The notes under the pieces are model-generated. The model had not been told where the DNA came from and ran no database searches. It worked only from the letters and a program-made list of their open reading frames with translations. A program made the translations under genes and the position numbers. From assembly GCF_901000735.1 (NCBI RefSeq), contig NC_081543.1, forward strand, positions 28,290,251 through 28,354,250: a stretch of DNA of 64,000 nucleotides, given 5' to 3'. Origin of the DNA: Corylus avellana. Lineage: Eukaryota > Streptophyta > Magnoliopsida > Fagales > Betulaceae. Below, in pieces: positions 34,360 through 46,789 of this stretch (position 1 is the first letter of the stretch; each line of letters begins with the position of its first letter).

Positions 34360-37300
34360 TTAACCCACTGGCATCCCCAGCTTGTCCAAGCGACCAGATC
34401 CTGGGTAGGCTTTACTTGCAAAGTTAGCATGCAAATTAGAGAGCTTTTGTGCACTTGATCTTGATTCAGAATACCTCTTTGCTGAACTAGACCTCTCATA
34501 TTGCGGCCTTTGTTTAGGAGCACTGAGAGATCTCGCCTTAGCCCTAGAAGATTCAGTGTAAGACATGTAGTTTGGGTGGTCCGAGTAACCACTCAAGAAG
34601 CTTCTTGATCCATCACTCTTTGTGGGAGTAAAGGGACTTCTTTTCGAACCGCCGCCTCTCGATGAAGCGGAAAATACCTGCGGGCTATTGTCGGCGGTGA
34701 AGAAAGCGCCGTCCTCAAGTTCATGGGAGAATTTCAACGGGCTTAAAGATTGGACTTCGAAAGAAGATGGACTTGGAACTGTGTGATGGGTGGTTGAATC
34801 CTTTGAAGTGGTAAAGCTATGACTGTACTGATCAGAGGCCATAACATGATGAGAAGAGTTGAAGAGGCTTTTGCGTTTAGTGAAGTGGGGTTTTCCTGAA
34901 TCGATCTCAAGGATCTTATCACTTTTCTCATCATCTGTGGTGCCAGTCCTCGGTGAACACCCCCGTTGATCGGATGATCGTTCATCCCTCCGACTGTCGG
35001 ACCTATTCCAACCTAAGTGCGCTTTGTCATGATCGCCAATGAGCCTTACGTTTGATTTTGAGCCATTTCTCTGCATATGTAGGGATGTCACATAAGCCCC
35101 AAGTGATGTTAAATCTAATAGCGTGTGGAATTGTGAAAGAATAACACACAAAGAAGGATCAAAAACATACCTTGAGCACTGGTGATTGATCATGTTTTAT
35201 ACTCTTGGATCTGATGACATGCTCAAATTTTTCAGGGGTTGCTGGACCCTGTATATGGAATGAATTGAACATGAACAACTGATTAGGATAAAGTACATTT
35301 TGTTCTCAATCCAGAACCAATATTAGAAAGCACCCGCAAACTTTTATATTGTACTAATGTAGGCAGCAGCAAGATCAAAGGAGAATGACTAAACAACACT
35401 ATAAATGAATTTCAAAAAGAGGCAAAAACCTGCTGATTCTAGGAAGATTAAGAAACATAAATATTTGAAGTGCTTTATCAAGTGACCAAGTCCAAGCATA
35501 GCATAACTGTAAATAAACCTTGACACCACACTCTTTAAAGCAACACATAATTAAAAGCAACTTTTGGAAGTGAATTATGTAAATGTAAAGTTTCATGGAG
35601 CAAAAAGAAAAGGTGTCCTCAGTCCCTAAAGTGTAAAACCTTTATCAAGGAACCCCACAGAGAGGCTGTGAAAAAAACTCATAATATATTAGAGTAAAAG
35701 GTGAATGTTGCTTACAGTGTGGTGGAAGTGAGAAGACTTGCTACTACTCGTATTCGAAGACTCCGAAATTTGGGCCCGTCCAGCACGCGCTCGTGCCTGG
35801 GCTCGTAACAATGCTTGCATCCTCTGCAACCACTCTGCTGTCCTCTTCCTTTCAATGTGACCTCTAACCAGTGCCTGGAGCTTCACCAATCCTTTCAATG
35901 CCCGCAATGCTCTCCTCGCCTTTAACACATCGGGGTAAAGTTACTCAGCAAACTTATGATTATAGAGCAATCAAGCACATAATCAAAATCAAAGGGTACA
36001 AGAATCTCAAGCTATGGATTAATATAAAGCATCACTGGATTCAGATAAACTTAATTACACCATCATTGTGCCCCAGAAATGTCCATACAATAATCACCAA
36101 ATAAAACAGCGTCATTGACAACCATCAAAGAGCTGTTACAATCATGTACCAGTTATGAGATACGGTATGAGGAGAGGACCACACTGTTTCATTTATTGCA
36201 GAACTTCAAATTTAAAGGCACTCTTCAAAAGTATGGCGCCATAATAGCTTTGTGGGGTGAACCATATGAACATTTAAATGTAAACAGGCGCCTAAAATGA
36301 AACCATAATTCAAATCCAAGGTCTGGAAAAAAAGTCTGACAAAAGATGGAGAGGAAAAGGACATCTCACTAGCCGCACTACAAAGGGTCATAAAGTTTAT
36401 GCATGCTCTGACCATGGTGCCTATGCTTTTCCTACAATATTAAAGCACCCAACCAACCTGCTTTAGGCAGAAAAGTCATAACTAAGCCTCTTAAGGAAAC
36501 AAACACCCTCAAACCAAGAAATTTTTTGGTGGTTGGGACCCATGTCACACCCACCCACAGCTGCCCTACAAGGCTAAAAATTATGTGCAAAAATCAAGGC
36601 ACCAACCACCAATCATTCCTATTTACTTCATTTTATTCTAAGCCAATTTACATTTAACATTTCATTGGCTATTCTATTCGCAGTTGCAAATTGATGCATG
36701 TAAAACTTTAACTATAAGTACAAATTGAAGTATCAGAGCACTTTTTATTAGCGTAACAATTCACGACATGAACCAGCATTTATTATTAGCTTGACAAATC
36801 AGATAGAATACAGTTATGAAAATTTAAAGAGACAACAAATGGAAATAAATGACGACATGAACAACAAACATTAACTCAAAAGTTATAAGATGAGATAAGA
36901 GGGGGGGTGTGAGAGGTCACGTGTCGGTCCACACGGTTTCTGGGACAAGTGAGTTCACATGCATAAGGTAAAAAGTAAAAGCTTCATTTACAAAGTGCAG
37001 GGCTTTGTAGGTATTAAAGGTTTTGAGTAAAACGACACGAGAACAGCTCGGACGAAGCAATTTCCAGCGAAAGAGAGCGTTACGACATTTGGACGTGACA
37101 TTTTACCTCAGAAGGTAACTGAACTCTGATACTAGAAACGACGTCGCATGAATCATCACTTCCATTTTTAGGAAACTCGAATCTTCCAGCGAAAAATGCG
37201 TTTTTTTTTTTCCCTCTTAAAACGAAAAAAAAAAAAAAAAAACACGAACAAAAACGACACGTTTCGTCGGAAGCAAAAACCAGGAGCTCGAAGCCCCGAA

Positions 37301-37440
37301 CGAGGACGAAAAGACACGTGGTATCTTCTAAACCACGGCAAAGACAACTGTAAAAATCCGGAGGTGCTAATCCCGTAATTTCATCGAGATTACCGGCCAA
37401 TCTTAATTGAATTATAGAGAGAATAACGGAATAGCATGGG

Positions 37441-37475
<35 letters not shown>

Positions 37476-37931
37476 TTCTACCAAGCAGCCTCGAAAAGCG
37501 GACTGAATCCTCAACGCTGCCCATTCTTCACGCGCCGCAACGACGAGGCTGCCGCTACCGTACGCCGCGGCGGGGTGTCCGGCGCACCTCCCGCTGCTGG
37601 TCAGCCTAACCACCGCGGCAGCAGCCTGGGCAGCCGCATGCGCAGCCTCCGCGACCGCCGCCGTAGCCACGGCCACCGCCATCGCGTGCTTGGTTGGATC
37701 CCCCGCCACGCCCTCCTCGTGCCCGTACGAGGTTGTCGCCCTCGCCGCCATCGTCGTAGTCGTTTCGTGGGTGTGTTTGACGGCGTGGTGATCTTTCTCT
37801 CTGTACGACTTCACGAAGCTCCATCTCCGTTTCTCTTTGGGAGGCTTCGCCGGAGCTGCGGAGGCTGGAACCCGCGCGTCGGGCTTTTTCAGGCCGAGTA
37901 GGCCCCGGAACCACTGTGATGCTCTGCCCAT
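34360..37931 (-). CDS. IQD22: IQ67-domain calmodulin-binding protein (IQD22-type)
   Basis: Four minus-strand exons (37931-37482, 35919-35716, 35248-35171, 35070-34360) encode a complete 480-residue protein. It starts [16 protein letters not shown], a typical IQD N-terminus, followed by an alanine-rich stretch. The IQ67 domain spans the exon 1/2 border: [12 protein letters not shown], then [21 protein letters not shown] phase-0 intron at this point is a family hallmark. The C-terminal part is Ser-rich and ends with a DUF4005-like segment ([20 protein letters not shown]). IQD proteins bind calmodulin and act as scaffolds on microtubules, membranes or in the nucleus. The number 22 rests on N-terminal resemblance and on the neighbouring PAS-kinase gene, as in Arabidopsis. 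An in-frame upstream ATG at 38096 lies near the TATA-like box and is not favoured. An AG/CT repeat begins about 10 bases inside intron 1. Confidence 0.94.
37443..37472. repeat. (AG)n microsatellite next to the IQD exon 1 donor
   Basis: Fourteen or so AG units. On the coding strand they form a CT run starting about 10 bases after the GT donor. Confidence 0.9.
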
Positions 37932-38055
37932 TTGGTCAGTGAGAGTGAAGAAGAAGAAGAGCAAGTGGGTTTGGAAGCTCCATTTGCAGCGCAGAGAGGA
38001 AGCACAAGATTGACTACTTGTGTGAGAGAGCAAATTGCTGTTGTTGTCGTTGATG

Positions 38056-38063
38056 TTTATATA
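38056..38063 (-). promoter_or_regulatory. Likely TATA box of the IQD gene
   Basis: On the minus strand TATATAAA lies about 125 bp upstream of the start codon at 37931, a normal distance for a short 5' UTR. Confidence 0.5.
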
Positions 38064-38375
38064 AATAAATAAATACAGAGGAGGTAGACGGTCCAAATTG
38101 CCAAGGTAAAAAAAAAAAAAAAACTAAGTAAAAAGTAATTTGGATTGCGCGTGCCGATCACGCGGGGTAAACTTTTGGAACAGGAAGTGGCACCGTGAGG
38201 CGAATATGATTCAATGTGTAATGTAGCTTTGTGTAATTTACTTTTATGTCCACCATTAATGTTGTCAAATCTAAAAATGTCACGGTTGTACCTTATTTTC
38301 AAAATTAATTAATTATGTCATTAGTAAAAATCAAATATCCTTCGAATGTAATTGAGTGTCATGATTGTTTTTGTA

Positions 38376-38447
38376 TTTTATAGCGTTTATGATCCAACAT
38401 TATTTGATTGTTTTTATAGCGTTTATGATCCAACATTGTTTGATTGT
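38376..38447. repeat. 36-bp tandem duplication
   Basis: ttttatagcgtttatgatcc with its following bases occurs at 38376 and again at 38412 with one change. A (AT)n run follows at 38468-38491. Confidence 0.85.
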
Positions 38448-38491
38448 TTTTTAAAATGTTACGCATGCATATATATATATATATATATATA

Positions 38492-38590
38492 TTTGGAGAT
38501 GTTTGCGCAAGAGAATTAAGAGAGATTCAAATTAGTAACTTTCATTTTATTAGACGTATTTTCAAATGATTGAACTATTATTTAGAGACT
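38492..38590 (-). mobile_element. Decayed SINE (family A), minus strand
   Basis: On the minus strand it contains atagttcaatcatttgaaaa and ttactaatttgaatctctct, aligning with the A- and B-box regions of the SINE at 25669-25775. It has no poly-A or target duplication. Confidence 0.55.
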
Positions 38591-38644
38591 ATGCCAATAT
38601 ATTTATTATCATTTCAAATCAAACAGGAAGGATTGTCCTTAAAG

Positions 38645-38735
38645 AGTACCTCAATCAATTATAGATCACGCTTAATGAAGCAAATGTTACTAGTTCGAAT
38701 TCTCCATTTTCTTTCCCTTCACTAGTTCTATAACC
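38645..38735 (+). mobile_element. Decayed SINE (family A), plus strand
   Basis: gatcacgcttaatgaagcaa followed by ctagttcgaattctcc matches the body of the 22134-22255 SINE (gaccacgcctcatgaagcgg). The ends are eroded. Confidence 0.6.
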
Positions 38736-38879
38736 GTGGTAGTTCTTTTTTCTTTTTATTTTTTTGACCTTGGTAGTTGTTCTCAATCACAACATAAATT
38801 TGGATTCCTACCATTCTATTGAGGCATTTTTGTCTAAATAAGAGGAAGAGGGAGCATAAAACTATAAGAGTGTTGTGAG

Positions 38880-39286
38880 AGCTAATCGCTAACCGTTAAT
38901 GGCATTAACAATTAACGGCTTTTGAAGGTAGTTAGAAAAAACCGCTAACTGTGTAAGTAGACATGGTTAGCAATTTTATTTTTATTTTTAAAAAAAACGG
39001 CCAATATATATTATATATTATATTTAAATATATAAAAATATATGGATTTAAATATATATAAAAATCTAGAAGCGATGTCGTGTGTAGTAGGGTATAATCG
39101 TATTACCATAAAAATGACATCATTTTGATTTTTTTTTTTTTTTTTTTTTGAATTTCTTTTAAAAAGCGGTTAGCAGTTATTATGGTTATTAACCACTAAC
39201 CGTCAATTAAGTTGGGTAACCGCTTAGGCGATTAGTAAATTTTACTAAGTGAATATTCAACCCTACGACTCTCACAGCTTTTTGTA

Positions 39287-39320
<34 letters not shown>

Positions 39321-39600
39321 GGCAACCTTATGAATTGAAAGTCATTCTTCATTTTAAATATTCGTGGTTTGCTAGCTAAATTTCTCGCTTGATTAAGATT
39401 CAAGGTTCTCAATGGTGGTTTAATTATCGCGCTCCTAACCTGGCCAAAAGGATTGCAATTTTTTTTTTTGTTGAAAGCATTCCCCATTTTCTATTTTGAA
39501 AGGATCCCCTTAGGCCTTAGCCTATGTAGTTGCTTTATTTGTTTTTGGATATGTTTTCCCTTTGTTGTCTATCTTTATCTCATCTATTAAGAAAAAACAA
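38880..39600. other. AT-rich intergenic DNA; hAT-like and (AAT)n remnants
   Basis: taaccgttaatggcattaac near 38890 and ggttaaccgct-like motifs near 39170-39230 suggest the two ends of a decayed hAT-type element (about 38880-39270). An (AAT)n run lies at 39287-39321. There is no gene. Confidence 0.4.
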
Positions 39601-39700
39601 TGAACACTTGTTAAAGTTTAAGTTTAAAGTTCGAAGTCTTACTTCTACAATAATCCTTTTAGAACCATGCTACAATAGTTGGGTTATCTATTTAAGATTA
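39600..39700 (+). mobile_element. Decayed SINE (family B)
   Basis: aaagttcgaagtcttacttc followed by caataatccttttagaacca resembles the gagttcgaaacctc...caataactcctttggggcca part of the SINE at 9795-9947. Confidence 0.5.
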
Positions 39701-39803
39701 GTTTAAACAAAATCTGAACACCTTCATCACAAAGAGAAAAAAAAAATGGATAAAGACACGTGTAAATACCTTTTATTTGATGTTGTTTTAAATATTAAAA
39801 GTA

Positions 39804-39895
39804 AATAATGCTATAAGTCCTCTTAAAGTTATTCAACGTGATTTTAATAAGCACATCATTTTTAGGAGAGCCCTGTAAGGACTTATAACATTATT
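39804..39895. mobile_element. Foldback MITE, 'aatgcta' family, copy 3 (short)
   Basis: aataatgctataagtcctct at the left pairs with ggacttataacattatt at the right, with agcacatcattttt inside. It is a 92-bp internally shortened member. Confidence 0.68.
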
Positions 39896-39976
39896 CAGTA
39901 AAAAGATATAGGATATCTAGATTAATGTAATACTAAATAAAGGACAATTGTTCCTAATATTAATATTTTTCTCAAA

Positions 39977-40499
39977 ACAACTTGTAGGGTTTTTTTTATA
40001 GGAAAAACTTCACTTTAAACTCTTGAACTACCATGCATTTTGAGAAGACCTCCAAATTTCAAAAACTCCATATTTCACTCCTGAACTTTCAATTCGATGC
40101 AATGTACCCCCTCCATCAGTTTTTCAATGTTAAAAGTGATAAAATGACCATTATACCCTTGATTTTTTTTTTCTAAATTTTCAAATCCACCCTTAATTTC
40201 AAATTAAAAAATAAATTTATTATAAAAATAAAAATAAAGTGACAGGGTCACCCACGGTTTGGTGACCATTTTTTTTCATTAAAAAAAAAATCGAAGGGTA
40301 ATTTAGTCTTTTTAAGGGTTTTTGTTAGAGTTTAATGGAAAAAAATTGACGGATGGGGTAAATTTCATAAAACTGAAAGTTCAAATGATGAAATTGAGAG
40401 TTTTTAAAATTTGAAAGGTCTTCTTAAAACGCACGGAAGTTCAAAGGTTCTTTAAATTTTTTTTATTTTTTTTGTTTGAAATAACAACTTGTAGGGTTT
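39977..40499. mobile_element. Foldback element flanked by 16-bp direct repeats
   Basis: acaacttgtagggttt occurs at both borders (39977-39992 and 40484-40499). Between them the two arms are inverted and diverged: cttgaactaccatgcatttt and caatgtaccccc at the left, ggggtaaattt and acgcacggaagttcaa at the right. It is non-coding. The duplication is longer than the 9 bp usual for Mutator-like elements, so the class is uncertain. Confidence 0.65.
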
Positions 40500-41330
40500 G
40501 ATCAATCTTGACTTGTGCATATCATATGATCAAAATATTGTGACCACATATGAGAAAAAGACGATGTCAATTGACTACCTAATCATCTCCAAATAAAAAA
40601 TTGGAGGTGGTTGAATTACTTTTTTTGGGCTATAAAAGTGATTAGACTACTCTTAATAGTTAATATGACCTTTGGGATTAAATTACGAACAATCAACAAG
40701 CCACCCTCTTTCTCTTTTGTACTCTTGTGTTGGGGTGAATCATTTAAAACAAATGGTTTATAATAAACGTATTGTCCCCCTAGATACTCTAAGTGATCTC
40801 AATTATGTTAAGAGTATTTATTTTGGTGTAATAATCAAAATTAATCCAATCAAAGATTAAATTTCATTAGAAAAGAATTCCACGTTGGGGAATAGTACAA
40901 GTCTACATGAGTCAATAATACAATGGCATGTGAGAATTAAAGTGGCATGCATCTTATACACATGTTTTGTGAAAACGAGTCAACTCCATGTGCAAACTTT
41001 CAAAGCATTCACCCAATAAAAATGACTTTACGATCGGATCCTCTATACTTATAGAATTATCATCATCGTACTCTTTTAACTTAAAAATTTACCAACAGCA
41101 ATTCCCTTCCCTTGATCACAGTGCTACATTAACTTTCTTGTGAATATATATATATCAAAATTGGTGTTATTTTTTGACGTGTCACTTTGACACTTTATCA
41201 AATGACGAGGTCAAGGAGAAAGTGGTATGCTGCTTACACTTTATCTTCAAACATATTTGTGTATTAACTTATTTATGATTAACACTTATATAACAATAAT
41301 CGTGTGTAATGTAACACACAGGAAATGATG
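40500..41330. other. Intergenic, no feature recognised
   Basis: AT-rich DNA with no recognisable gene, RNA or element end. Confidence 0.4.
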
Positions 41331-41890
41331 GAGCAGCTAATTGAAACTGACTCTACAGAATTGATGGATGGACCCTAGGGGACGGTATGGTATGCACTGG
41401 ACGACGCGTACACCCAAGCGCAGGGCAATAAGCTTGAATATGCTAGTCGTGTTCGAGGGGTTGGTAAAAATATTCTACCTATGCACGGCAACATTCATTC
41501 CTATTATATACCGTCCCAAGCACGGTCACTGAACCTTTAAGCTCGACGATCTCGCAAATGATTGAAAAAGTACTTGAAGCTAAAAGAAAGCAGCACAAGG
41601 CACAATCGGTTGTACAGAAGGAGCAGATGGATGCGATATTAGCTCAGCAAAGAGAGCAGATTACTACAGAGGTTACCGCGTAGGTTACTGCGTAGATGGC
41701 TGCGCAATTGGTGACGTATGAGGCCCGATTTCGTGTGCTTGAGGGTTCGAGACATGTCAAATTCGAGCTTGAGGTGACTAATGTTAGGGCTCCACATGAC
41801 TCAAAGTCCCCAGCCAGTGTTATTGTGAAATTCTCAGTAGAGAGCCGATCAGTTAACACTATATTATCTTTGTTTCTCTTTTAATAACAC
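41331..41890 (+). pseudogene. Remnant of a CACTA (En/Spm) transposase-type protein gene
   Basis: Stop-interrupted plus-strand translation gives MMEQLIETDSTEL, then DDAYTQAQGNKLEYASRVRG followed by VGKNILPMH. The aligned RVRGxG motif is typical of the C-terminal part of plant CACTA-associated proteins (Transposase_24/Plant_tran type). Several in-frame stops (for example the TAG at 41378 and tandem TAGs at 41680-41694) kill it. It probably belongs with the CACTA end at 43577-43587. Confidence 0.5.
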
Positions 41891-42317
41891 AATAATCTGC
41901 TGAAATGATTATCATTTTAACGGTAAGTAATTTTGTTTGATAATCACACTTTGTGCGTATTTTTCTGGCACACATGCATGTGTATAATACATTTGCAATG
42001 TAATATGTGTAGATGACGTAAGAGTAGAAGCTGAGGACGGTGATCACAATGAAAACCAATAATCGACTTTGGCTGGACAAAAGTCTCGTTTATCAAGACA
42101 TGTACCCCTAGTTCAGAATCCCCGTACGTCTATATTTTATTGCATATTTAATCTTACCATATTTGTTGAAGCTGGTTAAGTTGGCTGCCTCATTTTGTTT
42201 TTATCCCTATATATATATGTTATACTCATTTTAACCTTTTGTATGGATTATCATATGAGCTTTGTTGTTCTTTGTTGGTTTGGTGGTGCCTACTGGTTAG
42301 AGCTTTGCATATTTAAT

Positions 42318-42520
42318 CTTAGGAATAATTACCTTTTGCCCCCATCAACTACAACGCATTGTCACTTTCCCCCCTAAACTGCTAACTGTACCACCCGACA
42401 CTATCAAACTACCATTTTGTACCCAAAAGCTCCATTTTGTTAGTCAAAATGGTTAAAAAAACTTGAAATGACTCAAATACCCTCACCTTATATACAAAAA
42501 TTACCATTTTGGGTTGGCTG
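42318..42520. repeat. Single arm of a 'gtacatt/ccccc' foldback family
   Basis: gccccc, gcattgtcactttcccccc and aaactaccattttgtaccc resemble one arm of the elements at 47639-47971 and 63407-63742. The opposite arm is not found, so it is a fragment. Confidence 0.4.
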
Positions 42521-42555
42521 CCTCATTTTGTTTTAATTCAATCCATTGAATTAAC

Positions 42556-42586
<31 letters not shown>

Positions 42587-43329
42587 ATTTGTTATATGTT
42601 AAAGTTGTTTATGCGACATTTATAGATTTGTTAAACCTGAATATTGTTCAGTATGATGACCTTCATATACTTTGGCGTTGCTCATTGCTTAGAACTTGAT
42701 AAGATTCTATCATGTTTGCTGATTGATTATTTATTTTATCATTTGCAGTTAATGTGGAGAAGTCGAGTGGTCATGATGGTGTTGACTCGGATTTGGTTGG
42801 GTTTTTTGAGTCATGTATTCGCGAACAACTTAAGTTGTATATTTTTTTATATTTTGTTGATGTATATATAATTGGATATATTTGTTTATTAACAATATTG
42901 ATGTATAGAGACAGTTTTAATTAGTTGATGGATTATTTGTGATAGTTGACAGTTTTTGTGTAGATTAATCTATAGATATAATTAGTAGATATAATATTAT
43001 TTGTGATAGTTAATGGATAATTGATAGTTATCTTAATAGATTGTTAGTGCAGTCTACATGTGTAAGTTGTATGTCATGTGCGGTGGCTTCTAATTCGAGT
43101 ATAACGCCCCAAGAATTTTTTTTTTCTACCAAAATTGGTGACGAGTTAAGTCTGAACCACCCCCCAAGTGTCTAGGGGTGGCCGAAGCCACCCCAAAAGC
43201 TAAACTAGGGTGTGGACGGCGACCCCTTTTTATTTTTTGATTTTTTTATTAATCTTTTCATATTCTGATTTTTATTTTAAAATTAAATGATAAAAAATTG
43301 CAAAATGCCATGTGCCCCTTGTCACCTTG

Positions 43330-43587
43330 TGGGAAATTTATTGCATTGTATCATTTCCCGTTTGGTAACGTGTTGATTTCTGACACGTCTCCCGTCTCTA
43401 AAGGGTGACATGTCAAAATCAACACATTACTAAAAAATTTAGTAACATGTCGATTTCTGACACGTCACCAAAAAATGACGTGTCAGAAATTGACACATTA
43501 CTAAATCCCCATTAGTAACTTCTAATCTGTTAACCCGCCACACACATGACTAACAGGCCATTACCAAAAGTGACAATTTTTGTAGTG
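43330..43587. mobile_element. Right terminus of a CACTA transposon with subterminal repeats
   Basis: The plus strand ends tttttgtagtg at 43587, the reverse complement of CACTACAAAAA, the canonical CACTA terminal repeat. Inside it (43360-43510) tgtcgatttctgacacgtca-type units occur several times in both orientations, as expected of subterminal transposase-binding repeats. The other terminus was not found to the left. A 3-bp duplication would be agt after 43587. Confidence 0.7.
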
Positions 43588-45392
43588 AGTGTAAAAGAGT
43601 AATATTGTCTTAATATTAAAGTTGAAGGATAAAATTTACAATATTACTCATCATTTTACACTAAATGAATATTATCTATTTCCAATGAAATGAAGAAGAT
43701 CTTAAGATCCCAAATTTGGAGAAATTTCTGGTTTAAGAAGCCAAAATGCTAAAATGATTTTTTTGTTTTTTTACTCTCCAATGGGCTCCCTATTTTACTG
43801 AAACATTTGGAGAGCATTAACATTACTCCCCACTAATATGGGGACTGGGATCCCCTGGTCTAAATGGACCGAAGAGGAGTAGGTTCTTGTTATTATAAGG
43901 GCAAAATTGTCCAAAAATTCATTTGATGACAATTCTTCCGTTACAATAACAAGGACCGGATACTCTCATTGAGCACTCTTCACTCTCCAAATGTTTTATA
44001 AAAAACAAATTAAATGTTCGGTATTGTCTCTCCTCGCATTTTTTTTCATGGCTCTTTTTCTTTATCTCACATATTCTTTCTATTACAGTATATTGTGGAA
44101 TACAATTTAATTTTTGATTTTTTTTTTCTTGACATCTACACAAGGGGTGGAAAATATAATTTGACATTTAATTATAATAAAATCAAATCAAATTTGAATG
44201 CAGTCTTACACTCTCCAGACCCACAAATTTTATGTGTAATATATTGATATTGGAGAAGTTTTTTTTTTTTAAAAAAAAAAAATTATTTAAATGAAATAGT
44301 GAAAAATTATTTAAATAAAATAGTGAAAAAAAAATTGTAGTTAACATACAAAATAAATTTAAATATCTCACTTGCTAACAATTCAATCTCCTTCACACAA
44401 AAAAACGTGTTGCCCAGAACAATCAAGTCCTTCAACGTTTTTTTCTCTACAAAACTACCTTAGTTGCTAGCCATACGAACCCTAAAGGGTAAGGACAGAA
44501 TCCTTATTCTAAACATTTGAGACAAAAAAATGTGTCAAGAATAGATTTGTTGGCCAGCGTCGTTCACACGAGGGGATTATTTGAAATGACCTTATTACCC
44601 CCACTGTATTTTCCTAAGCGAATTTTGGTCCCACCCCTTATTACCCCTACTGTATCGTAGAACAATAAGCTGTGGGCCACCACTTTAATTGATCAGATCT
44701 CGCGTTAAGAGTACAAATCTTGGCGATAATGATAGCTCGCGATCCAACCAAACCAATGGCTAAAATCGTACGGCACAGGGGGTCTTTCCAGACTCCCGAG
44801 AGATTAGGGGACCCACTGTTAACTATTTTCCATTGGAAATTGGGATTTTTGTTTTTTTTTTTCTTTTTCTTGTGGACCTAAGCTCTCATTCTTTTATAAT
44901 TATTATTTTTTTAAAAAAATTATATTTTGATAACGTGCAACAATTTTAAACATATTTCTAAACAGTCCCTTAAGTCCATGACCCTGTTTATTTGGTTTTT
45001 TTTTTGTTTTTTTTTAATATTGTTTAAGTTCTTAATCTTTCTCCTTCCCTAATTAAAAAATTCTTTCTCAGTGTTTGAAATACGTGGAAATACTATATAT
45101 CTCAATTTTTTTTAAAAAAAAATTGATTATTAAATGATGTGTCCCCATTCTATAAGTTGGTGTCACACTTCTCAATATAATAAATCTCATGAAATATTAA
45201 CACATTATTTAAGAAGAAAATTTAAAATGTATAGCATTCATCTTCAAAAATTTTACACATTTTATTATACTGTTCTTATAAATTGATGTGATAGTACACA
45301 TGATGGTGATGCTATCACGTTAGTTATTAAAAATTAAAATTACCACATTTCCCCCTCATCATCAGTTGCAATGCCATTATCCATCATACTGC
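43588..45392. other. Intergenic; short SINE-like remnant at 44118-44160
   Basis: No gene is seen. gacatctacacaaggggtgg after a T run looks like the tail of a minus-strand family A SINE. The rest is AT-rich. Confidence 0.4.
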
Positions 45393-45641
45393 TAGGGCTG
45401 TCAATATAACTGGGTCAATTGACCCGTTTATGACCTGACTCGTCACTTTCATTAAAAAAAAAATTACTTTTTAAGCCGAACGGATTAAGTGGGTTGTGTC
45501 GGATTACTCGTTAAATTGTTGTGTTGTGTTCAAATTTGATAAAGCCAACCCGTTAACTAAACAGATCATATTTAAGTTTATTCTAAATGAATCATTAGTC
45601 ATTATAAGTTAAAAACGAGTCGACCCGTTTAGCTACCTCTA
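45393..45641. mobile_element. hAT-like MITE, 249 bp
   Basis: It starts TAGGGCTGTCAATAT and ends in the reverse complement of TAGAGGTAGCTAAACG. Gggtcaattgacccg and gtcgacccgttt motifs lie near the two ends. The flanking octamers catactgc and actaccgc agree at only 5 of 8 positions, so the target duplication is decayed or wrong. Confidence 0.6.
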
Positions 45642-46143
45642 ACTACCGCTTTGACCCAAAGAACCCACAAACAAAGTCTAATGTTCACTCGTGACGTGAG
45701 TTGTTTGAGTTTGAGGCTCATTAGTTGAGATTTTCACGGGCGTCAAATAAAAAACCCAGCACTGAAAAAGATTGGAAGCATCGTACGTATCTTGAGATTC
45801 GCAGCCTAATTTCTCTGATCCTAACTTAAACTCCTATTGCCTGTCATGAAGTGTCACCTCCCTGTGACAAATCTTTGGTGATGTGTGAAGGGATATGTAT
45901 CAGAGATATAGATTTTATTTATGTACGATTTATTTTTTAGATCATTACCTACATCGAAAAAGGAAATAATTAAAAATTAAAATTTTTTTAAAAAAGGGAT
46001 TTGGGTGTATTAGTGGTAAAGTTATTGGGATTACTCCGTTAATATAATAGGATAAAAATATGATGTATAATATATATTTTTTAAATAATAATAATAATCA
46101 ACAAAACCAACAAAATACCTGCACCATCTTTTATTTATTTATT

Positions 46144-46714
46144 GAAAAAATTATATTTTATCCGCTTAAAGTTTATGATTATTTTCAATTTAATCTTCAA
46201 TATTTTAATTTTTGTAATACATCTCTCAAACTTTTAAATTTTGTAATTTGACCAATTTTATTTTAAAATTTTCATATTACCCCTAAATTTTTATTTTTAT
46301 TTTTTATAAAAAAAAAATAAAAATTAGGGGTGCAAAAAAAGAAATGCTAGGTATTCTTCTTGTGTTTTCTTAGTGTCATTCCAACTGTGATGTGATTTTT
46401 AAAATCACCAATAGATTAAAAGCAAATAATGATAATCACAAATTCAACGATAATTTTAACAGTTACATCACAATTGAGAGGATACTAAAACAACACATAG
46501 CATTTCCAGTACAAAAATGGCCATAGCCACCCCGAATTTTTTTAATAATTTTTTTTATTAAAAATAAAAAAATAAAAAATTAGGAGAATATAGGAATTTT
46601 GGATTAAAATTAGTTGAATCGTAAAAATTTAAAAGTTTAGAGGGTGCATTGCAAGAATTAAAACATTAAATGTCGAATTGAAAATAGTCTAAAACTTTAG
46701 AAGGTAAAGTACAC
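46144..46714. mobile_element. Long foldback element, interrupted by a smaller MITE
   Basis: Left arm (tttatccgcttaaagtttat, aatacatctctcaaactttt) pairs with right arm (aagtttagagggtgcattgc, gtctaaaactttagaaggta). The centre contains the 46341-46507 MITE. A possible duplication tttatttatttatt lies on both sides but is low complexity. Confidence 0.6.
46341..46507. mobile_element. Foldback MITE, 'aatgcta' family, copy 4, nested
   Basis: Left gaaatgctaggtattcttct pairs with right aacaacacatagcatttcc, with inner aactgtgatgtg/tacatcacaatt. It sits within the larger foldback element 46144-46714 and is therefore younger than it. Confidence 0.75.
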
Positions 46715-46789
46715 TTTTTATTTATTTATTATTTGCATTATTTTCACGAGATTGCGGTCTAAAAAAGGTGTGCAAGTCGTAAAATGTTA

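Noticed and set aside
37575..37914. Plus- and minus-frame open frames over the IQD exon 1
   Set aside because: They are alternative-frame shadows of the alanine-rich IQD exon 1.
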